Assembly (NCBI GenBank): GCA_024103135.1
Contig: JAGFIZ010000002.1
Span: 1 to 42,920, forward strand
DNA: 42,920 bases
DNA from: Bradyrhizobiaceae bacterium
Lineage (GTDB): Bacteria; Bacteroidota; Ignavibacteria; Kapaibacteriales; Kapaibacteriaceae
Direction: 5' to 3'
In this document: piece after piece, positions 8,290 through 18,499 of the stretch
Position numbering within the stretch: position 1 is the stretch's first letter
Layout: each line of letters starts with the position of its first letter
The notes under the pieces: model-generated
What the model was told of the DNA's origin: nothing
Databases searched by the model: none
The model's input: only the letters and a program-made list of their open reading frames with translations
Made by a program: the position numbers and the translations under genes

Positions 8290-8916
8290 ATGAAGGTTGT
8301 TGGGCTAACAGGTGGTATGGGGACAGGCAAGTCTGCCGTTGCCGAAATCTTGCGGGATTTGGGCTGGGTAGTGCTGAGCTCCGACGAAACAGCACGATCA
8401 TTGATGAACAGTGATGCTGCGATGCAGAAGCGTATTGCCGAGGCGCTTGGCAACGATGTTCTGTCGGATAAGGGGCTGGATAGAGAGCGAATCGCTGCCT
8501 TGGTGTTTGGCGATTCGACAGACCATGCCAAGCGTTTAGCACAACTCAACGCCATCGTGCATCCGCGTGTGCTGGATGAACACATGACCCAGCTGAAGAA
8601 CATGGATGACGATGGAGTGGCAATCGCTGCGGTAGAAACTGCACTGCTCTATGAGGTTGGACTCGACGATGCCTTCGATTTCGTCATCGTTGTAGATGCA
8701 CCCGACGATGTGCGGCGTGCACGTATACGCGAGCGATCAGGCTTGACTGACCAGCAAATCACAGACCGCTTGGCCCAACAGATGCCGATGGCTGATAAGC
8801 GAGGACTGGCAGACTTTGTGATCGATAATACGGGAACGCTGGCCGACCTTAGGCGAAGCGTCGAAACGCTAGCCAGGATCATTGAACTGATTCCAAAGCC
8901 AGAACATACTGATTAG
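8290..8916 (+). CDS. coaE: Dephospho-CoA kinase
   Basis: CoaE phosphorylates the 3'-hydroxyl of dephospho-CoA, the last step of coenzyme A synthesis, in the cytosol. The ATG at 8290 gives 208 residues, a normal family length, and begins MKVVGLTGGMGTGKSAVAEIL with the P-loop right at the N-terminus. An upstream extension to 8212 has no family support. Further family marks are the adenylate-kinase-like lid region with RARIRERSGLT, and ADFVIDNTGTL near the C-terminus. No gene upstream shares its strand, since the neighbour is the oppositely oriented tRNA-Glu, so transcription starts close by. TTGACA-like hexamers occur at 8207 and 8228 but I cannot pair them with a convincing -10. Confidence 0.95.
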   Translation: MKVVGLTGGMGTGKSAVAEILRDLGWVVLSSDETARSLMNSDAAMQKRIAEALGNDVLSDKGLDRERIAALVFGDSTDHAKRLAQLNAIVHPRVLDEHMTQLKNMDDDGVAIAAVETALLYEVGLDDAFDFVIVVDAPDDVRRARIRERSGLTDQQITDRLAQQMPMADKRGLADFVIDNTGTLADLRRSVETLARIIELIPKPEHTD

Positions 8917-9214
8917 CCACCACGCTGCTGCGCCTTGTCTAAGCCTGGTGTCCGCCCGTTGCATAACACCCAGGATGCGACTGCGAAACCCAAGCCCCCT
9001 TCACTTGTCGGACTATTATGGCCATGCCATTGCCTGGCAAACCCAATGGCGTCGGACAGGTCTGCATGTAATGTTGCGGTAGTTGGTACGTCGTGTGTTA
9101 TTCGCAAGCGGACAAATGTCACGTTGCCCACAGACTCATGATTGAAAGTATGTTCGGCAAGGGCAGTTTCCGTAGTTTCGTCAAACAATTTTTCTTCGTT
9201 GAGGTTTTCGCCGT
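8917..9214. other. Intergenic gap with a weak minus-strand open frame
   Basis: A minus-strand frame (8913-9227, TTG start, 104 codons) spans the gap and overlaps the starts and ends of both neighbours. It has no recognisable motif, no ATG start and no clear ribosome binding site. The gap also holds one copy of the dispersed AAGCCCCCTT word. No other gene seen. Confidence 0.4.
8992..9001 (+). repeat. Dispersed AAGCCCCCTT word, intergenic copy
   Basis: Exact copy located between coaE and trxA, outside any confident coding sequence, so codon use does not explain it. Confidence 0.5.
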
Positions 9215-9538
9215 ATGGCACAGCCAATGCATCTAACAGACAATGATTTTAACACCACGATTGAGAGTGGCAAGGTAGTACTAGTTGACTTCTGGGCCGC
9301 ATGGTGCGGACCATGTCGTGCTATCGCTCCAATCATCGAAGACCTTGCTGGTGAGTACGAAGGTCGTGCAGCTATTGCAAAGGTGGATGTAGACAACAAT
9401 CCACGCGTTGCAATGGAGTATGGAATTCGCAGCATTCCATCGTTGCTCATCTTTAAGGGTGGACGTGTGGTGGACACCATCGTAGGGGCTGTACCAAAGA
9501 ACTACATCACCGAACGGTTGGACGCTCAACTCAACTAG
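9215..9538 (+). CDS. trxA: Thioredoxin
   Basis: This is a cytosolic thiol-disulfide reductant of 107 residues, the standard length. The active site is WCGPC (C31, C34) in the block VLVDFWAAWCGPCRAIAP. The cis-proline block follows as YGIRSIPSLLIFKGG, with a C-terminal helix. There is no signal peptide, which separates it from the TlpA-like protein further along the window. It would supply electrons to enzymes such as ribonucleotide reductase and peroxiredoxins. It is followed after 24 bp by a pterin dehydratase gene on the same strand, with which it may form an operon. Confidence 0.96.
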   Translation: MAQPMHLTDNDFNTTIESGKVVLVDFWAAWCGPCRAIAPIIEDLAGEYEGRAAIAKVDVDNNPRVAMEYGIRSIPSLLIFKGGRVVDTIVGAVPKNYITERLDAQLN

Positions 9539-9562
9539 TCTAATCCGGAAATACTACCAAGC

Positions 9563-9871
9563 ATGGCTCGACCTTCTACACTTACTGAGCAAGAACTGGT
9601 AGAACATCTTAAGGACATTCCACTGTGGCGCCTCGATGGCGCCACAATTGTTCGTGAGATACCTACATCGTCGTTTGCTGCAGCCGTTGGCTTGTTTAAT
9701 GCCATCGCCATCATCGCTGAGCAAGCCGATCACCATCCCGACATCTTAGTCTATGGATGGAATAAACTGCGTGTAACGTTAACCACTCACGATCAGGGTG
9801 GACTCACAATTCTTGATATCCGACTGGCAAAGAGTATTGATGCATTACGCTTTGATACCATCAGTACATAG
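9563..9871 (+). CDS. Pterin-4-alpha-carbinolamine dehydratase
   Basis: A 102-residue protein of the PCD/DCoH family, which dehydrates 4a-hydroxytetrahydrobiopterin (EC 4.2.1.96) and so regenerates the pterin cofactor of aromatic amino acid hydroxylases. Family marks are the 'AEQADHHPDI' block with its two catalytic-site histidines, the following Y-x-W-N-K-L-R-V-T-L-T-T-H-D strand and GGLTILDIRLAKSID. The length matches the family. No phenylalanine hydroxylase gene is visible in the window, so its substrate source is not evident here. Bacterial homologues are sometimes linked to molybdopterin metabolism instead. Confidence 0.92.
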   Translation: MARPSTLTEQELVEHLKDIPLWRLDGATIVREIPTSSFAAAVGLFNAIAIIAEQADHHPDILVYGWNKLRVTLTTHDQGGLTILDIRLAKSIDALRFDTIST

Positions 9872-9949
9872 CCTCAGTCCGCTAGTCCCAGTTCGCACAT
9901 CGCACACGAACCAATTGCTTTCTGCATAAACACAACTCACAATTGTTAA

Positions 9950-11245
<1,296 letters not shown>

Positions 11246-11320
11246 ATATGCAGGACGGTCATGTTTGAAGGCATGACTGGTGATAACTGCAACACAGGAT
11301 CTACACCGAAGGGGATATAC

Positions 11321-12727
11321 ATGGACATCAAATTTGGTACGGATGGATGGCGCGGACTAATTGCGCGTGACTTTACGTTCGACAACCTTGGTCTGGTTGC
11401 CCATGCAACTGCACGCTATGTGCGATCAATTCAGAAGGACGGTGCAAGCGTCGTTGTTGGGTACGATACGCGCTTCTTGTCCGATGAATTTGCCAAGGAA
11501 ACCGCACGTATCCTTGCCGGGTACGGCATCACCGTCCACCTTACCAATGCCATCAGTTCTACTCCACAGGTGAGCTTTCACACTAAAGCAAAGAAGGCGC
11601 AACTAGGTGTAGTGATCACTGCAAGCCACAATCCGCCCGAGTATAGTGGATTCAAGGTAAAAGCCAGCTTTGGTGGTCCTGCTATTCCTGAGCAGATAGC
11701 ACGCATCGAGAAGGAACTAGCAGCACTCGACGGCAAGACACCGAAGGTCAAGGTACCATCATACGAACAAGCTGTTGAGTCAAAGAGCATCAGATTGTTC
11801 GATGCTAAGGAAGCATACGTCAAGTACCTGTTCAAGAAGATCGACATTGATCTTATTCGTTCGAGTAAGCTCAAGTTGGTATACGACCCAATGCATGGTG
11901 CAGGTATCAACTTCATGCACGAGATCTTGCCCGATGTGTTCGAGATTCACGGATGGCATAACCCCGGCTTTGGCGAGATCGATCATCCCGAGCCTATTGC
12001 AGAGTGTTTGAAACCGTTGATGCAGACGGTAAAGAAGACTGGAGCTGACGTTGGACTAGCCACCGATGGAGATGCCGATAGACTGGGGCTTGTCGACGGT
12101 ACGGGTGGTTACGTCGATCCTCATCGCGTATTCATGCTCTTGTTGGACTACTTGTACAACGAGAAGAAACGTCGAGGCGCCGTTGTCAAGACCGTCTCTC
12201 TAACCTCCATGGTTAACCGGTTCTGTGAGAAGCACAACCTTGATCTTGTAGAAACACCTGTTGGATTCAAGTACGTTGCCAAGCTCATGACGGAAGGCAA
12301 GGTGATCATCGGCGGTGAAGAGAGTGGCGGACTGGGCACCAGTCTGCACATTCCAGAACGTGATGGCATCTTTAACGGATTACTGATCCTTGAGATGATG
12401 GCAACGCGGAAGAAGTCGCTTAAGCAGATGTGCGACGAGCTGGACGAACAGTATGGTCCGCACCGCTATCGTCGGCGCGACGTGCGCGTTACCGAGCAAG
12501 TGAAGAAGGCCGTACTTGCGGCTTGCGCCAAACGTCCTCTTAAGATTGGTCGCTACAACGTTCTCAGTATCGACGACAAGGACGGCTACAAGTTCACCGT
12601 CGATGGTGGAGCATGGTTGCTGATTCGTGCTTCAGGAACAGAGCCGTTGCTACGCTTCTATGCCGAGGCCTCCACGCTGTCGAAGGTAGAAGAACTGCTG
12701 AACGAAGGTCTTTCGATGGGTCAGTAA
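11321..12727 (+). CDS. Phosphoglucomutase/phosphomannomutase
   Basis: This alpha-D-phosphohexomutase interconverts the 1- and 6-phosphates of glucose or mannose. I chose the ATG at 11321, preceded by a GGGG-rich Shine-Dalgarno, because MDIKFGTDGWRG is the family N-terminus; that gives 468 residues. Landmarks are the phosphoserine loop ITASHNPPEYSG (S102), the metal loop DGDADRLG, the sugar-binding loop GGEESGG, and the phosphate-binding loop RASGTEPLLR near the C-terminus. It lies between eno and rfbC, so it links glycolysis to nucleotide-sugar supply for surface polysaccharide. Whether glucose or mannose is preferred cannot be told from the motifs. Confidence 0.95.
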   Translation: MDIKFGTDGWRGLIARDFTFDNLGLVAHATARYVRSIQKDGASVVVGYDTRFLSDEFAKETARILAGYGITVHLTNAISSTPQVSFHTKAKKAQLGVVITASHNPPEYSGFKVKASFGGPAIPEQIARIEKELAALDGKTPKVKVPSYEQAVESKSIRLFDAKEAYVKYLFKKIDIDLIRSSKLKLVYDPMHGAGINFMHEILPDVFEIHGWHNPGFGEIDHPEPIAECLKPLMQTVKKTGADVGLATDGDADRLGLVDGTGGYVDPHRVFMLLLDYLYNEKKRRGAVVKTVSLTSMVNRFCEKHNLDLVETPVGFKYVAKLMTEGKVIIGGEESGGLGTSLHIPERDGIFNGLLILEMMATRKKSLKQMCDELDEQYGPHRYRRRDVRVTEQVKKAVLAACAKRPLKIGRYNVLSIDDKDGYKFTVDGGAWLLIRASGTEPLLRFYAEASTLSKVEELLNEGLSMGQ

Positions 12728-12737
12728 GGATTTACCC

Positions 12738-13292
12738 ATGCCACTGGAACTCGTAGATACGCTCCTTGGCGGTATCAAGCTCTACAGGTTAGGCAGACAT
12801 CACGATCAACGTGGTTTCTTCGAGGAGGTGTGGCGGGCTGACTTGCCTATAGTCGAGGGACAGGATTGGTCGTTTGTTCAAGACAATCACAGCAAGAGCA
12901 ATACGCACGTTATTCGCGGTCTACATGCTCAACGTGGGATGGGCAAGTATCTGATGGTAGTCAGTGGAGCGATTCAGTTGGTAGAGCTGGACATTCGCGT
13001 AGGGTCGACCACGTTTGGTCAGCATACCTCCTTCACACTCACCGAAGAATCAGCACAGGCGGTGTGGATTCCACCTGGCTTTGCCAATGGCTTTTGTGCA
13101 TTGGCCGATAACACGCATGTGATGTACAAGTGTACTGCATTCTTTGACGCTGCTAGTGAGCTCTCCATTCATCCCCTGGATGGTGGTCTGGCGATACCAT
13201 GGCAAACTGCTACTCCAATTCTGAGCGCACGAGATGCAACGGCACCAACGTGGGACAAGGTACGAGAGCAGCTTGTACGTGGTGCCTGGTAA
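12738..13292 (+). CDS. rfbC: dTDP-4-dehydrorhamnose 3,5-epimerase
   Basis: RmlC/RfbC epimerises dTDP-4-keto-6-deoxyglucose at C3 and C5 on the route to dTDP-L-rhamnose, used in surface glycans. The 184-residue cupin has the catalytic histidine H63 in VIRGLHAQ, the expected downstream tyrosine (Y130 in HVMYKCT), DQRGFFEEVWR near the start, and IPPGFANGFCAL. It begins 10 bp after the phosphohexomutase gene, which suggests an operon. The other rml genes (A, B, D) are not in the window. Confidence 0.93.
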   Translation: MPLELVDTLLGGIKLYRLGRHHDQRGFFEEVWRADLPIVEGQDWSFVQDNHSKSNTHVIRGLHAQRGMGKYLMVVSGAIQLVELDIRVGSTTFGQHTSFTLTEESAQAVWIPPGFANGFCALADNTHVMYKCTAFFDAASELSIHPLDGGLAIPWQTATPILSARDATAPTWDKVREQLVRGAW

Positions 13293-13320
13293 CACGGTGG
13301 CATCGCTCAATGCCGGTGTT
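13291..13320. terminator. Hairpin between convergent rfbC and pdxB
   Basis: AACAC and GGCAT pair with ATGCC and GTGTT around a CGCTCA loop, with a small internal mismatch. The hairpin begins at the rfbC stop codon. There is no clear T-run, so termination efficiency is uncertain. Confidence 0.4.
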
Positions 13321-13347
13321 GCAGGACGTGCCTTAGCCCCCTTCCGT

Positions 13348-14409
13348 TTACGCCAGAGGTTCCTGCATGAGTGCAGAGAGCACTTCGTCGCGAGGCTCGT
13401 AGGCCTTTCTCAGTGCATCGAACTGGTCTGACCCAGGTTGCTGCACATACGCTTCCGTAAACCATTGTGCTTCGGCTACAACATCGCGCAACGAAAGCTT
13501 CGTGGGTTCGAGTAGGTCGTGAATCGAATGTTCGAGAGTTGGTAAGGGGCTTTCTACTACGTTAAGATTCTCCGTTGCACCAATGTGCTGCAGGTATGCT
13601 CTTGCTACCATGAGTGCGCCGTTGTGTTTTGCCTGACGAGAGTAGCCGGCAATGTGTGGTGTGCAGTAACGAACATCGTTGATCAAGTTGGCACTAACGT
13701 TTGGCTCCGTCTCATATACATCCAGGACTGCTCGAATCTCCTTTGATGCAATGCACTCTGCAACGACCTCATCGTCAACAACGCCACCCCGCGATGTTTG
13801 AATTAATATGGCGCCATGCTTCAAACGCATTAGCTCTGTCCTGGTAAGCATTCCCTTGGTTGGATACATGCCGATTGAGGTAAGTGGGACGTGGAGCGTA
13901 ACCACATCGGATTGGGTAAGCAGCTCGTAGAGCGTGGAGACAGGGTGACCGTACTTGGGCGGATCGTAGACTAGAGTGGAATACCCTAGGGTAGTCAATG
14001 CCTGATCCAACCGCATGCCTACATTGCCATGACCGATGATTCCAACACAGGCAGGCGGACGCACCTTTAGTGCGAGGATCCACGCCAGGACGTATTCAGC
14101 AACAGCCCAGGCATTCGAGGCAGGTGCATGAGTAAAGTGGATGCCGTTTTCGTTTAGCCAATCAACATCTACGTGATCAATACCAGCAGTTGCCGAGCCA
14201 ACGAAGTTGATCCCCGTTCCCGCCAACAACGCTGCATTGACCTGTGTTGTGGAACGCACGAACAACGCATCTGGCATGTACGAACGCAACAATGCGTTTG
14301 TGATCTGCCGACCTGGTACCTGAAGTACTGTGTGGGTATCGCCAAAAAATTCTGGCAATAGAGGAATCAGCTCGTCTACGACGATCATCGAAGTACAAGC
14401 AACATGCAC
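13348..14409 (-). CDS. pdxB: 4-phosphoerythronate dehydrogenase
   Basis: This 353-residue D-2-hydroxyacid dehydrogenase belongs to the branch that oxidises 4-phosphoerythronate in the DXP-dependent pyridoxal phosphate pathway. The PdxB-like marks are NFVGSATAGIDHVD, the NAD-binding GIIGHGNVGMRL, LIQTSRGGVVDD, and TPHIAGYSRQAKHNG, where the catalytic His sits in the PdxB-type 'HIAGYS' context. A C-terminal domain of about 70 residues follows the catalytic core, as in PdxB. The gene is convergent with rfbC and its first 25 bp overlap the end of the upstream T9SS cargo gene. A serine-pathway (SerA) dehydrogenase is the alternative but fits less well. Confidence 0.85.
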   Translation of the reverse strand: MHVACTSMIVVDELIPLLPEFFGDTHTVLQVPGRQITNALLRSYMPDALFVRSTTQVNAALLAGTGINFVGSATAGIDHVDVDWLNENGIHFTHAPASNAWAVAEYVLAWILALKVRPPACVGIIGHGNVGMRLDQALTTLGYSTLVYDPPKYGHPVSTLYELLTQSDVVTLHVPLTSIGMYPTKGMLTRTELMRLKHGAILIQTSRGGVVDDEVVAECIASKEIRAVLDVYETEPNVSANLINDVRYCTPHIAGYSRQAKHNGALMVARAYLQHIGATENLNVVESPLPTLEHSIHDLLEPTKLSLRDVVAEAQWFTEAYVQQPGSDQFDALRKAYEPRDEVLSALMQEPLA

Positions 14410-16439
14410 GTACCGATCTCTGTACCCTTGCGAACTGTAAGGTACAGCGGACCCGTAGCAGTAGCACTGCCAGAAATGTTCATCGAATTTACATCAAACG
14501 ATGTATGTGATGCAGAACCCGTCCACAACACCATTCCAAGTTGATTGGTAATGGTCACCGTACCATATAACAACAACTCCGGTATGTGTACGGCAGTTGT
14601 GCCCGAAAATGGATTGGGGAAGGCCGTTAGCTTGTGGATAGCCGTGTACTCGGCAACCGACTCAGGTTGAGACCTAACTGCGATGACGTGAACGCTTGGC
14701 GACATGTATGAATCGGTTGCAAGGTTAACCCTGCAGGAGTACGTGCCTGGTTCGTCGAATGCTATGCGCATCATTACGGTAACAGAATCTGACGGCACTA
14801 CCGTGCCTGTTGGATCGGAGTCGGTAGTGAATCCGTCGGGTGTAGCAGTCTGAAGCGACATTGACTGAATGGTGCATGGCAATTCACCAACACTCTTGAA
14901 GACAATTGGAAGATTAACGGGGCTGTTGTTTGGAAGGAACACAGTAATGCTGGTGTCAGCCGAGGCAATCATCCCTGCTTGCGTGTTCCCGACAACGTGA
15001 ATAGTGTGGTAGGAGGTGTCGTCGAAGATCATGACAATCCCCTGATAGTATTCTTTGTTTTCCGCTGGGTCGAACTCTGCCTGAGTGTGATAGGTTTGTC
15101 CAGGAACAAGCACAAGAGGCATACGCCAATTCGTCCCCCGTAAATACGCCAAGTTCGAATCAACCTTAGAGTAATTGCTGACTAATGTTCTTGGACACTC
15201 ACCTGTATTGGTAATTGGGATAGAGAAGTAACGCATAAAACCAGGAACAGCTGATATGCGCACCGTGTCGGATGGAATAACAATTGCCATCTCGCAATCA
15301 TCGGTGTATTCTTCCAACTCAACGATCCTGTCGTCACTGTCCAAAGGAAACGGCAAATAGCCATTGGGTTCTCTGTTGCTGGTACACAGGAAGATCCTGC
15401 CATCGGCAGATATGGCGATATCTCGAATTCTACCAATGGAGTTGCTCAGGTAGCTATGACTTGATACAATCGAATCGCCCGCTTCATTCAGCGTAAACTG
15501 CATGAGCTTTGCCTTTTTCAAGAAAACCTGCAAGAGCGAATGTTTAAGCCGAGGAAACTTGTCGTGGTTGTAGTATCGCAGTCCACATGGTGCGAACGTT
15601 ATATCGCCGGTACTCCACTTGGGCTGGATGACGTTTGCCGAATCGCAGTACTCAATCTCATCAGGCAGGTCGCATGGCCCTTCCACAAATGGCCAACCAT
15701 AGTTGCCACCTTTGACGATCAAATTGATTTCGTCTTCGATCACATTACCATGCTCACTTGTCCAGATGTTACCGTTGGGTAGCTGTACGAACCCTTGAAT
15801 GTTACGATGTCCCTTGCTCCAGAATGGGAGACCAGGTACTGGATTGTCATCCGGAATGGAGCCGTCGAGATTTAGGCGTAACAGTTTGCCGGCCAACCAC
15901 GTGTCGTCAACTGCAAGGTTTGATCCAGGGTTGTCTCCACCGGTAATCCAGAGTTTGCGCTCATCATCGATGTAGAGTCTGCATCCTTGGTGAAAATCCC
16001 CTGCAGGTGCAAGCGTGAAAATGCGAACCGGGTCGATCAACGTGTCGTCCTTGAACGTAAACCGGTCGACAACCTTCTCGATGCTATCCACAGTACCAGT
16101 AGTGTAGGCAACATACACCCACGGTGTGTCAGCAAAATTTGGGTAGATGCAGAAGCCTAGCATCCCGGCTTCTTGCTTCGTAAAGACCGATGAACGAATG
16201 TCGAGCAAGACTTGCTTGACACCAGTTTCGACGTCGATGCGGCTGAGGATGCCAGGGCGTTCACTAACCCACAACAAAGAGTCAGGACCGAACTCAATCT
16301 CCCATGGGATCTCGAGTCCGGTTGCAACTGTCCGATAACCGAAGGGTTGATCTGTCGAAGCATGTGCCGTCCCTACGACAAGCAACAGTGATAGGAATAG
16401 GCAATAGAATGGAAGTCGGCTTCTATGGTTAACGCTCAT
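14385..16439 (-). CDS. Secreted sorbosone-dehydrogenase-like protein with T9SS sorting domain
   Basis: The ATG at 16439 is chosen over an upstream in-frame start at 16655 because it gives a signal peptide (SRLPFYCLFLSLLLVVGTAHA) and avoids a long overlap with the gene before it; 684 residues result. Residues about 30-400 form a GSDH-type six-bladed propeller. Marks are GLEIPWEIEFGPDSLLWVSER, EAGMLGFCIYPNF, GCRLYIDDERKLWITGGDN, HRNIQGF, WTSEHGN, GGNYGWP. Ig-like strands follow. The last 75 or so residues begin LTAFPNPFSGTTAVHI and are a type A Por/T9SS sorting domain. It would be exported to the surface or medium and probably oxidises sugars or aldoses with PQQ, although its substrate is unknown. 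It ends inside pdxB. Confidence 0.85.
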   Translation of the reverse strand: MSVNHRSRLPFYCLFLSLLLVVGTAHASTDQPFGYRTVATGLEIPWEIEFGPDSLLWVSERPGILSRIDVETGVKQVLLDIRSSVFTKQEAGMLGFCIYPNFADTPWVYVAYTTGTVDSIEKVVDRFTFKDDTLIDPVRIFTLAPAGDFHQGCRLYIDDERKLWITGGDNPGSNLAVDDTWLAGKLLRLNLDGSIPDDNPVPGLPFWSKGHRNIQGFVQLPNGNIWTSEHGNVIEDEINLIVKGGNYGWPFVEGPCDLPDEIEYCDSANVIQPKWSTGDITFAPCGLRYYNHDKFPRLKHSLLQVFLKKAKLMQFTLNEAGDSIVSSHSYLSNSIGRIRDIAISADGRIFLCTSNREPNGYLPFPLDSDDRIVELEEYTDDCEMAIVIPSDTVRISAVPGFMRYFSIPITNTGECPRTLVSNYSKVDSNLAYLRGTNWRMPLVLVPGQTYHTQAEFDPAENKEYYQGIVMIFDDTSYHTIHVVGNTQAGMIASADTSITVFLPNNSPVNLPIVFKSVGELPCTIQSMSLQTATPDGFTTDSDPTGTVVPSDSVTVMMRIAFDEPGTYSCRVNLATDSYMSPSVHVIAVRSQPESVAEYTAIHKLTAFPNPFSGTTAVHIPELLLYGTVTITNQLGMVLWTGSASHTSFDVNSMNISGSATATGPLYLTVRKGTEIGTCMLLVLR

Positions 16440-16449
16440 GCTAATAGTT

Positions 16450-17595
16450 CTATGGTAGTAGGTTGACGTTGACGTTCTCGGTAGTCCATCGTTGACGGAC
16501 AACAATGCTGAGGGCTCGGACGAACCGGTGTTCGGCGAAACTAAAGGGAAACAACGACCCATGCGAATATTGAGCATCATTGTTTGTATCAACAAACACA
16601 TCCACCGTATAGGTGCCTGGTGGGATGGAGTCAACAACGAAGGGCTTTCCAACAACGGGTTCTATTGATGCTCCGACTGCGCCTTGCTGGTTCACAAATC
16701 GCATGATGTATCGTCCGGCTGACAATGCTGGAGCGTTGAAGCTACCTTCGATTGATCCAGGGTACACCGTTCGATCTTCGGTCGTAGTAGCAGAATCAGC
16801 CCTTGATGAATCTCTTGGCGTTAGTGTTGAGTCGGCAAGGTTTGCACTCAGTGATGAATCGGTGGTCGAGGTGTCGGTTTGCTCACGCATGCTAGGTCCG
16901 AGGTAGACATTCACGTCATCCGAAGCCCCCTCACGCACCCTCACATCAGCGCTCGCAACGCCATACTCTTCGTCGGCATCGGGGAGTTGGTTCTTGTTGC
17001 CATCACGTACGGCAATTAGTCGGTACAGACCGTCCTTCAATCCACCGATGACGAATGTGCCATTACTCCCGACGGGCACTTGGTAGGGGGCGATGAGTGC
17101 GCGTGGGTCGAACGCTGTAGTCAACGTGTCGGCACGTGGGTAGAGGAGGACAACAACATCCTGCAGACTTCTTGCAATCACGCTGCCACGTATTGTGCCA
17201 CTGTCGAGATCGGGACCAGTAGAGAAAACAATCGTTGTTGATTCATCCGAGGTGTTTCCTCTGATGTCCTTCCAGCTTGTGCCAAGCGTAATGGCATACG
17301 TGGTATTGTCGTTAAGCTCATCGTCGAACCAGATTGCAATCTCATCACCTGAGTACGAGCTGTTGAAACGTGCTCGTGGTGTTACTGTGATATCGTTGCG
17401 AATGCTTCGGTCGACGTAATCGTCAAAGACGATGGTAAAGCGCGGGTCGACGAGGTTTCTTGTACCCGAAGGCGGGCTAACCGACTCGACATGTGCAGGG
17501 GTCGTATCCTTGGGTCCGCCAGTCGGGGCTACCTTCACTGCACAACCAATGGTGATGATAGAGCACGATATAATCGCAAGGATGCTTCGAGTCAC
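16450..17595 (-). CDS. Ig-like (Big_5) domain lipoprotein
   Basis: A 381-residue lipoprotein: the N-terminus ends in a lipobox-like TIGC, followed by the block VAPTGGPKDTTP that recurs in Bacteroidota envelope lipoproteins with a bacterial Ig-like (Big_5) domain. The domain covers about residues 35-130 (ESVSPPSGTRNLVDPRFTIVFDDYVD, then TTYAITLGTSWKDIRGN). A carboxypeptidase-regulatory-like fold follows with GGLKDGLYRLIAVRDGNKNQLPD. A Ser/Thr/Asp-rich linker lies near 240-275 and a second GTYTVDVFVDTNNDAQYS unit near the end. Function is unknown and probably structural. It is 10 bp upstream of the T9SS cargo gene, so the two are probably one transcript. A divergent membrane protein gene starts only 16 bp away. 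Confidence 0.82.
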   Translation of the reverse strand: MTRSILAIISCSIITIGCAVKVAPTGGPKDTTPAHVESVSPPSGTRNLVDPRFTIVFDDYVDRSIRNDITVTPRARFNSSYSGDEIAIWFDDELNDNTTYAITLGTSWKDIRGNTSDESTTIVFSTGPDLDSGTIRGSVIARSLQDVVVLLYPRADTLTTAFDPRALIAPYQVPVGSNGTFVIGGLKDGLYRLIAVRDGNKNQLPDADEEYGVASADVRVREGASDDVNVYLGPSMREQTDTSTTDSSLSANLADSTLTPRDSSRADSATTTEDRTVYPGSIEGSFNAPALSAGRYIMRFVNQQGAVGASIEPVVGKPFVVDSIPPGTYTVDVFVDTNNDAQYSHGSLFPFSFAEHRFVRALSIVVRQRWTTENVNVNLLP

Positions 17596-17611
17596 GCTCT
17601 AAATTAGTGGC

Positions 17612-18499
17612 ATGGTAGGTTTCTTGAAGAACATTAAGCCCTGGATTAAGCATTATTGGGGTCTTGCAGTTGAGTTGGTGGACATTACCGAGCAGCGGCA
17701 CATCTTTCTGCTTGCTGCTGGCATTGCCTTTAATCAAATGCTATGTCTGCTGCCCACGGTGTTGCTTGCGATAAGCATGCTAAGTGGCCTGATCGACGAG
17801 AAGGCCATGCATGGTACGCTCACGGATCTGGTTACGCAGCTTGTCCCTGGCAACCTACAGGCTGCCAGCTTTGCGCAGATGGTTGTACGGGAGTTGGATG
17901 CTGTCATCAGCTACCGTACGGTAGCTGGGTGGATTGCCGGTATTGCCTTGTTGTGGTTGGCTAGTGCCTTGTTTGGCGCCATGCGGTCTGGCTTGAATGC
18001 AATCTTCCATATCCCTACACCAAAGCTCTTCATCCTGTACAAGGTGAAGGACCTGCTGCTCACCATCGTTGTGGCATTCTTGATACTATTGGCCACGATG
18101 GTAACGCCACTCATCTCGTTGTTGGAACTTCACTGGCACCAGGCATTGGAAGCGATGAACATGATGTGGCTGGATAACATTGGTGCACGGCTGACCTCCA
18201 TCATTATCACATCTGTTCTGTTCCTGGTGTTGTATCGGTTTGTCCCAAACAAACGACTGCCCTGGCAAATTGGTTTGCTAAGCACGGTCTTTGCAGTGGT
18301 GTTCTGGGAGCTTGCTCGATTGGTGTTTACGTGGTATGTGAACAACACCACGAACCTGAGTCTCTTTTACGGCGGCTATCTCGCCCTGGCCTCACTTGCG
18401 CTGTGGTTCTACTATTCCTCGTTCATCTTCTTGTTTGCAGCCGAGCTTGCTCAGTTTATCTATACTCGCCGACATGAGCACCGATCGCCTACACCCTAA
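17612..18499 (+). CDS. YihY/BrkB-family inner membrane protein
   Basis: A 295-residue integral membrane protein with about six hydrophobic segments. Family marks are the N-terminal FLLAAGIAFNQMLCLLPTVLLAIS, ALFGAMRSGLNAIFHI, LYRFVPNKRLPWQIGLL, and the C-terminal SLALWFYYSSFIFLFAAEL. YihY/BrkB proteins are widespread, often misannotated as RNase BN, and their molecular role is not settled; transport or lipid roles have been proposed. Its start lies 16 bp from the divergent lipoprotein gene, so any promoter must overlap the neighbour's coding sequence. Its last 11 bp overlap the end of the convergent exonuclease gene. Confidence 0.9.
   Translation: MVGFLKNIKPWIKHYWGLAVELVDITEQRHIFLLAAGIAFNQMLCLLPTVLLAISMLSGLIDEKAMHGTLTDLVTQLVPGNLQAASFAQMVVRELDAVISYRTVAGWIAGIALLWLASALFGAMRSGLNAIFHIPTPKLFILYKVKDLLLTIVVAFLILLATMVTPLISLLELHWHQALEAMNMMWLDNIGARLTSIIITSVLFLVLYRFVPNKRLPWQIGLLSTVFAVVFWELARLVFTWYVNNTTNLSLFYGGYLALASLALWFYYSSFIFLFAAELAQFIYTRRHEHRSPTP

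Noticed and set aside
8913..9227. Minus-strand frame between coaE and trxA
   Set aside because: TTG start inside trxA, no motif, no ribosome binding site. It could be real but I cannot support it.
16440..16655. 72-residue N-terminal extension of the sorbosone-dehydrogenase-like protein
   Set aside because: It would overlap the Ig-like lipoprotein gene for 200 bp and would place a signal peptide in the middle of the protein.
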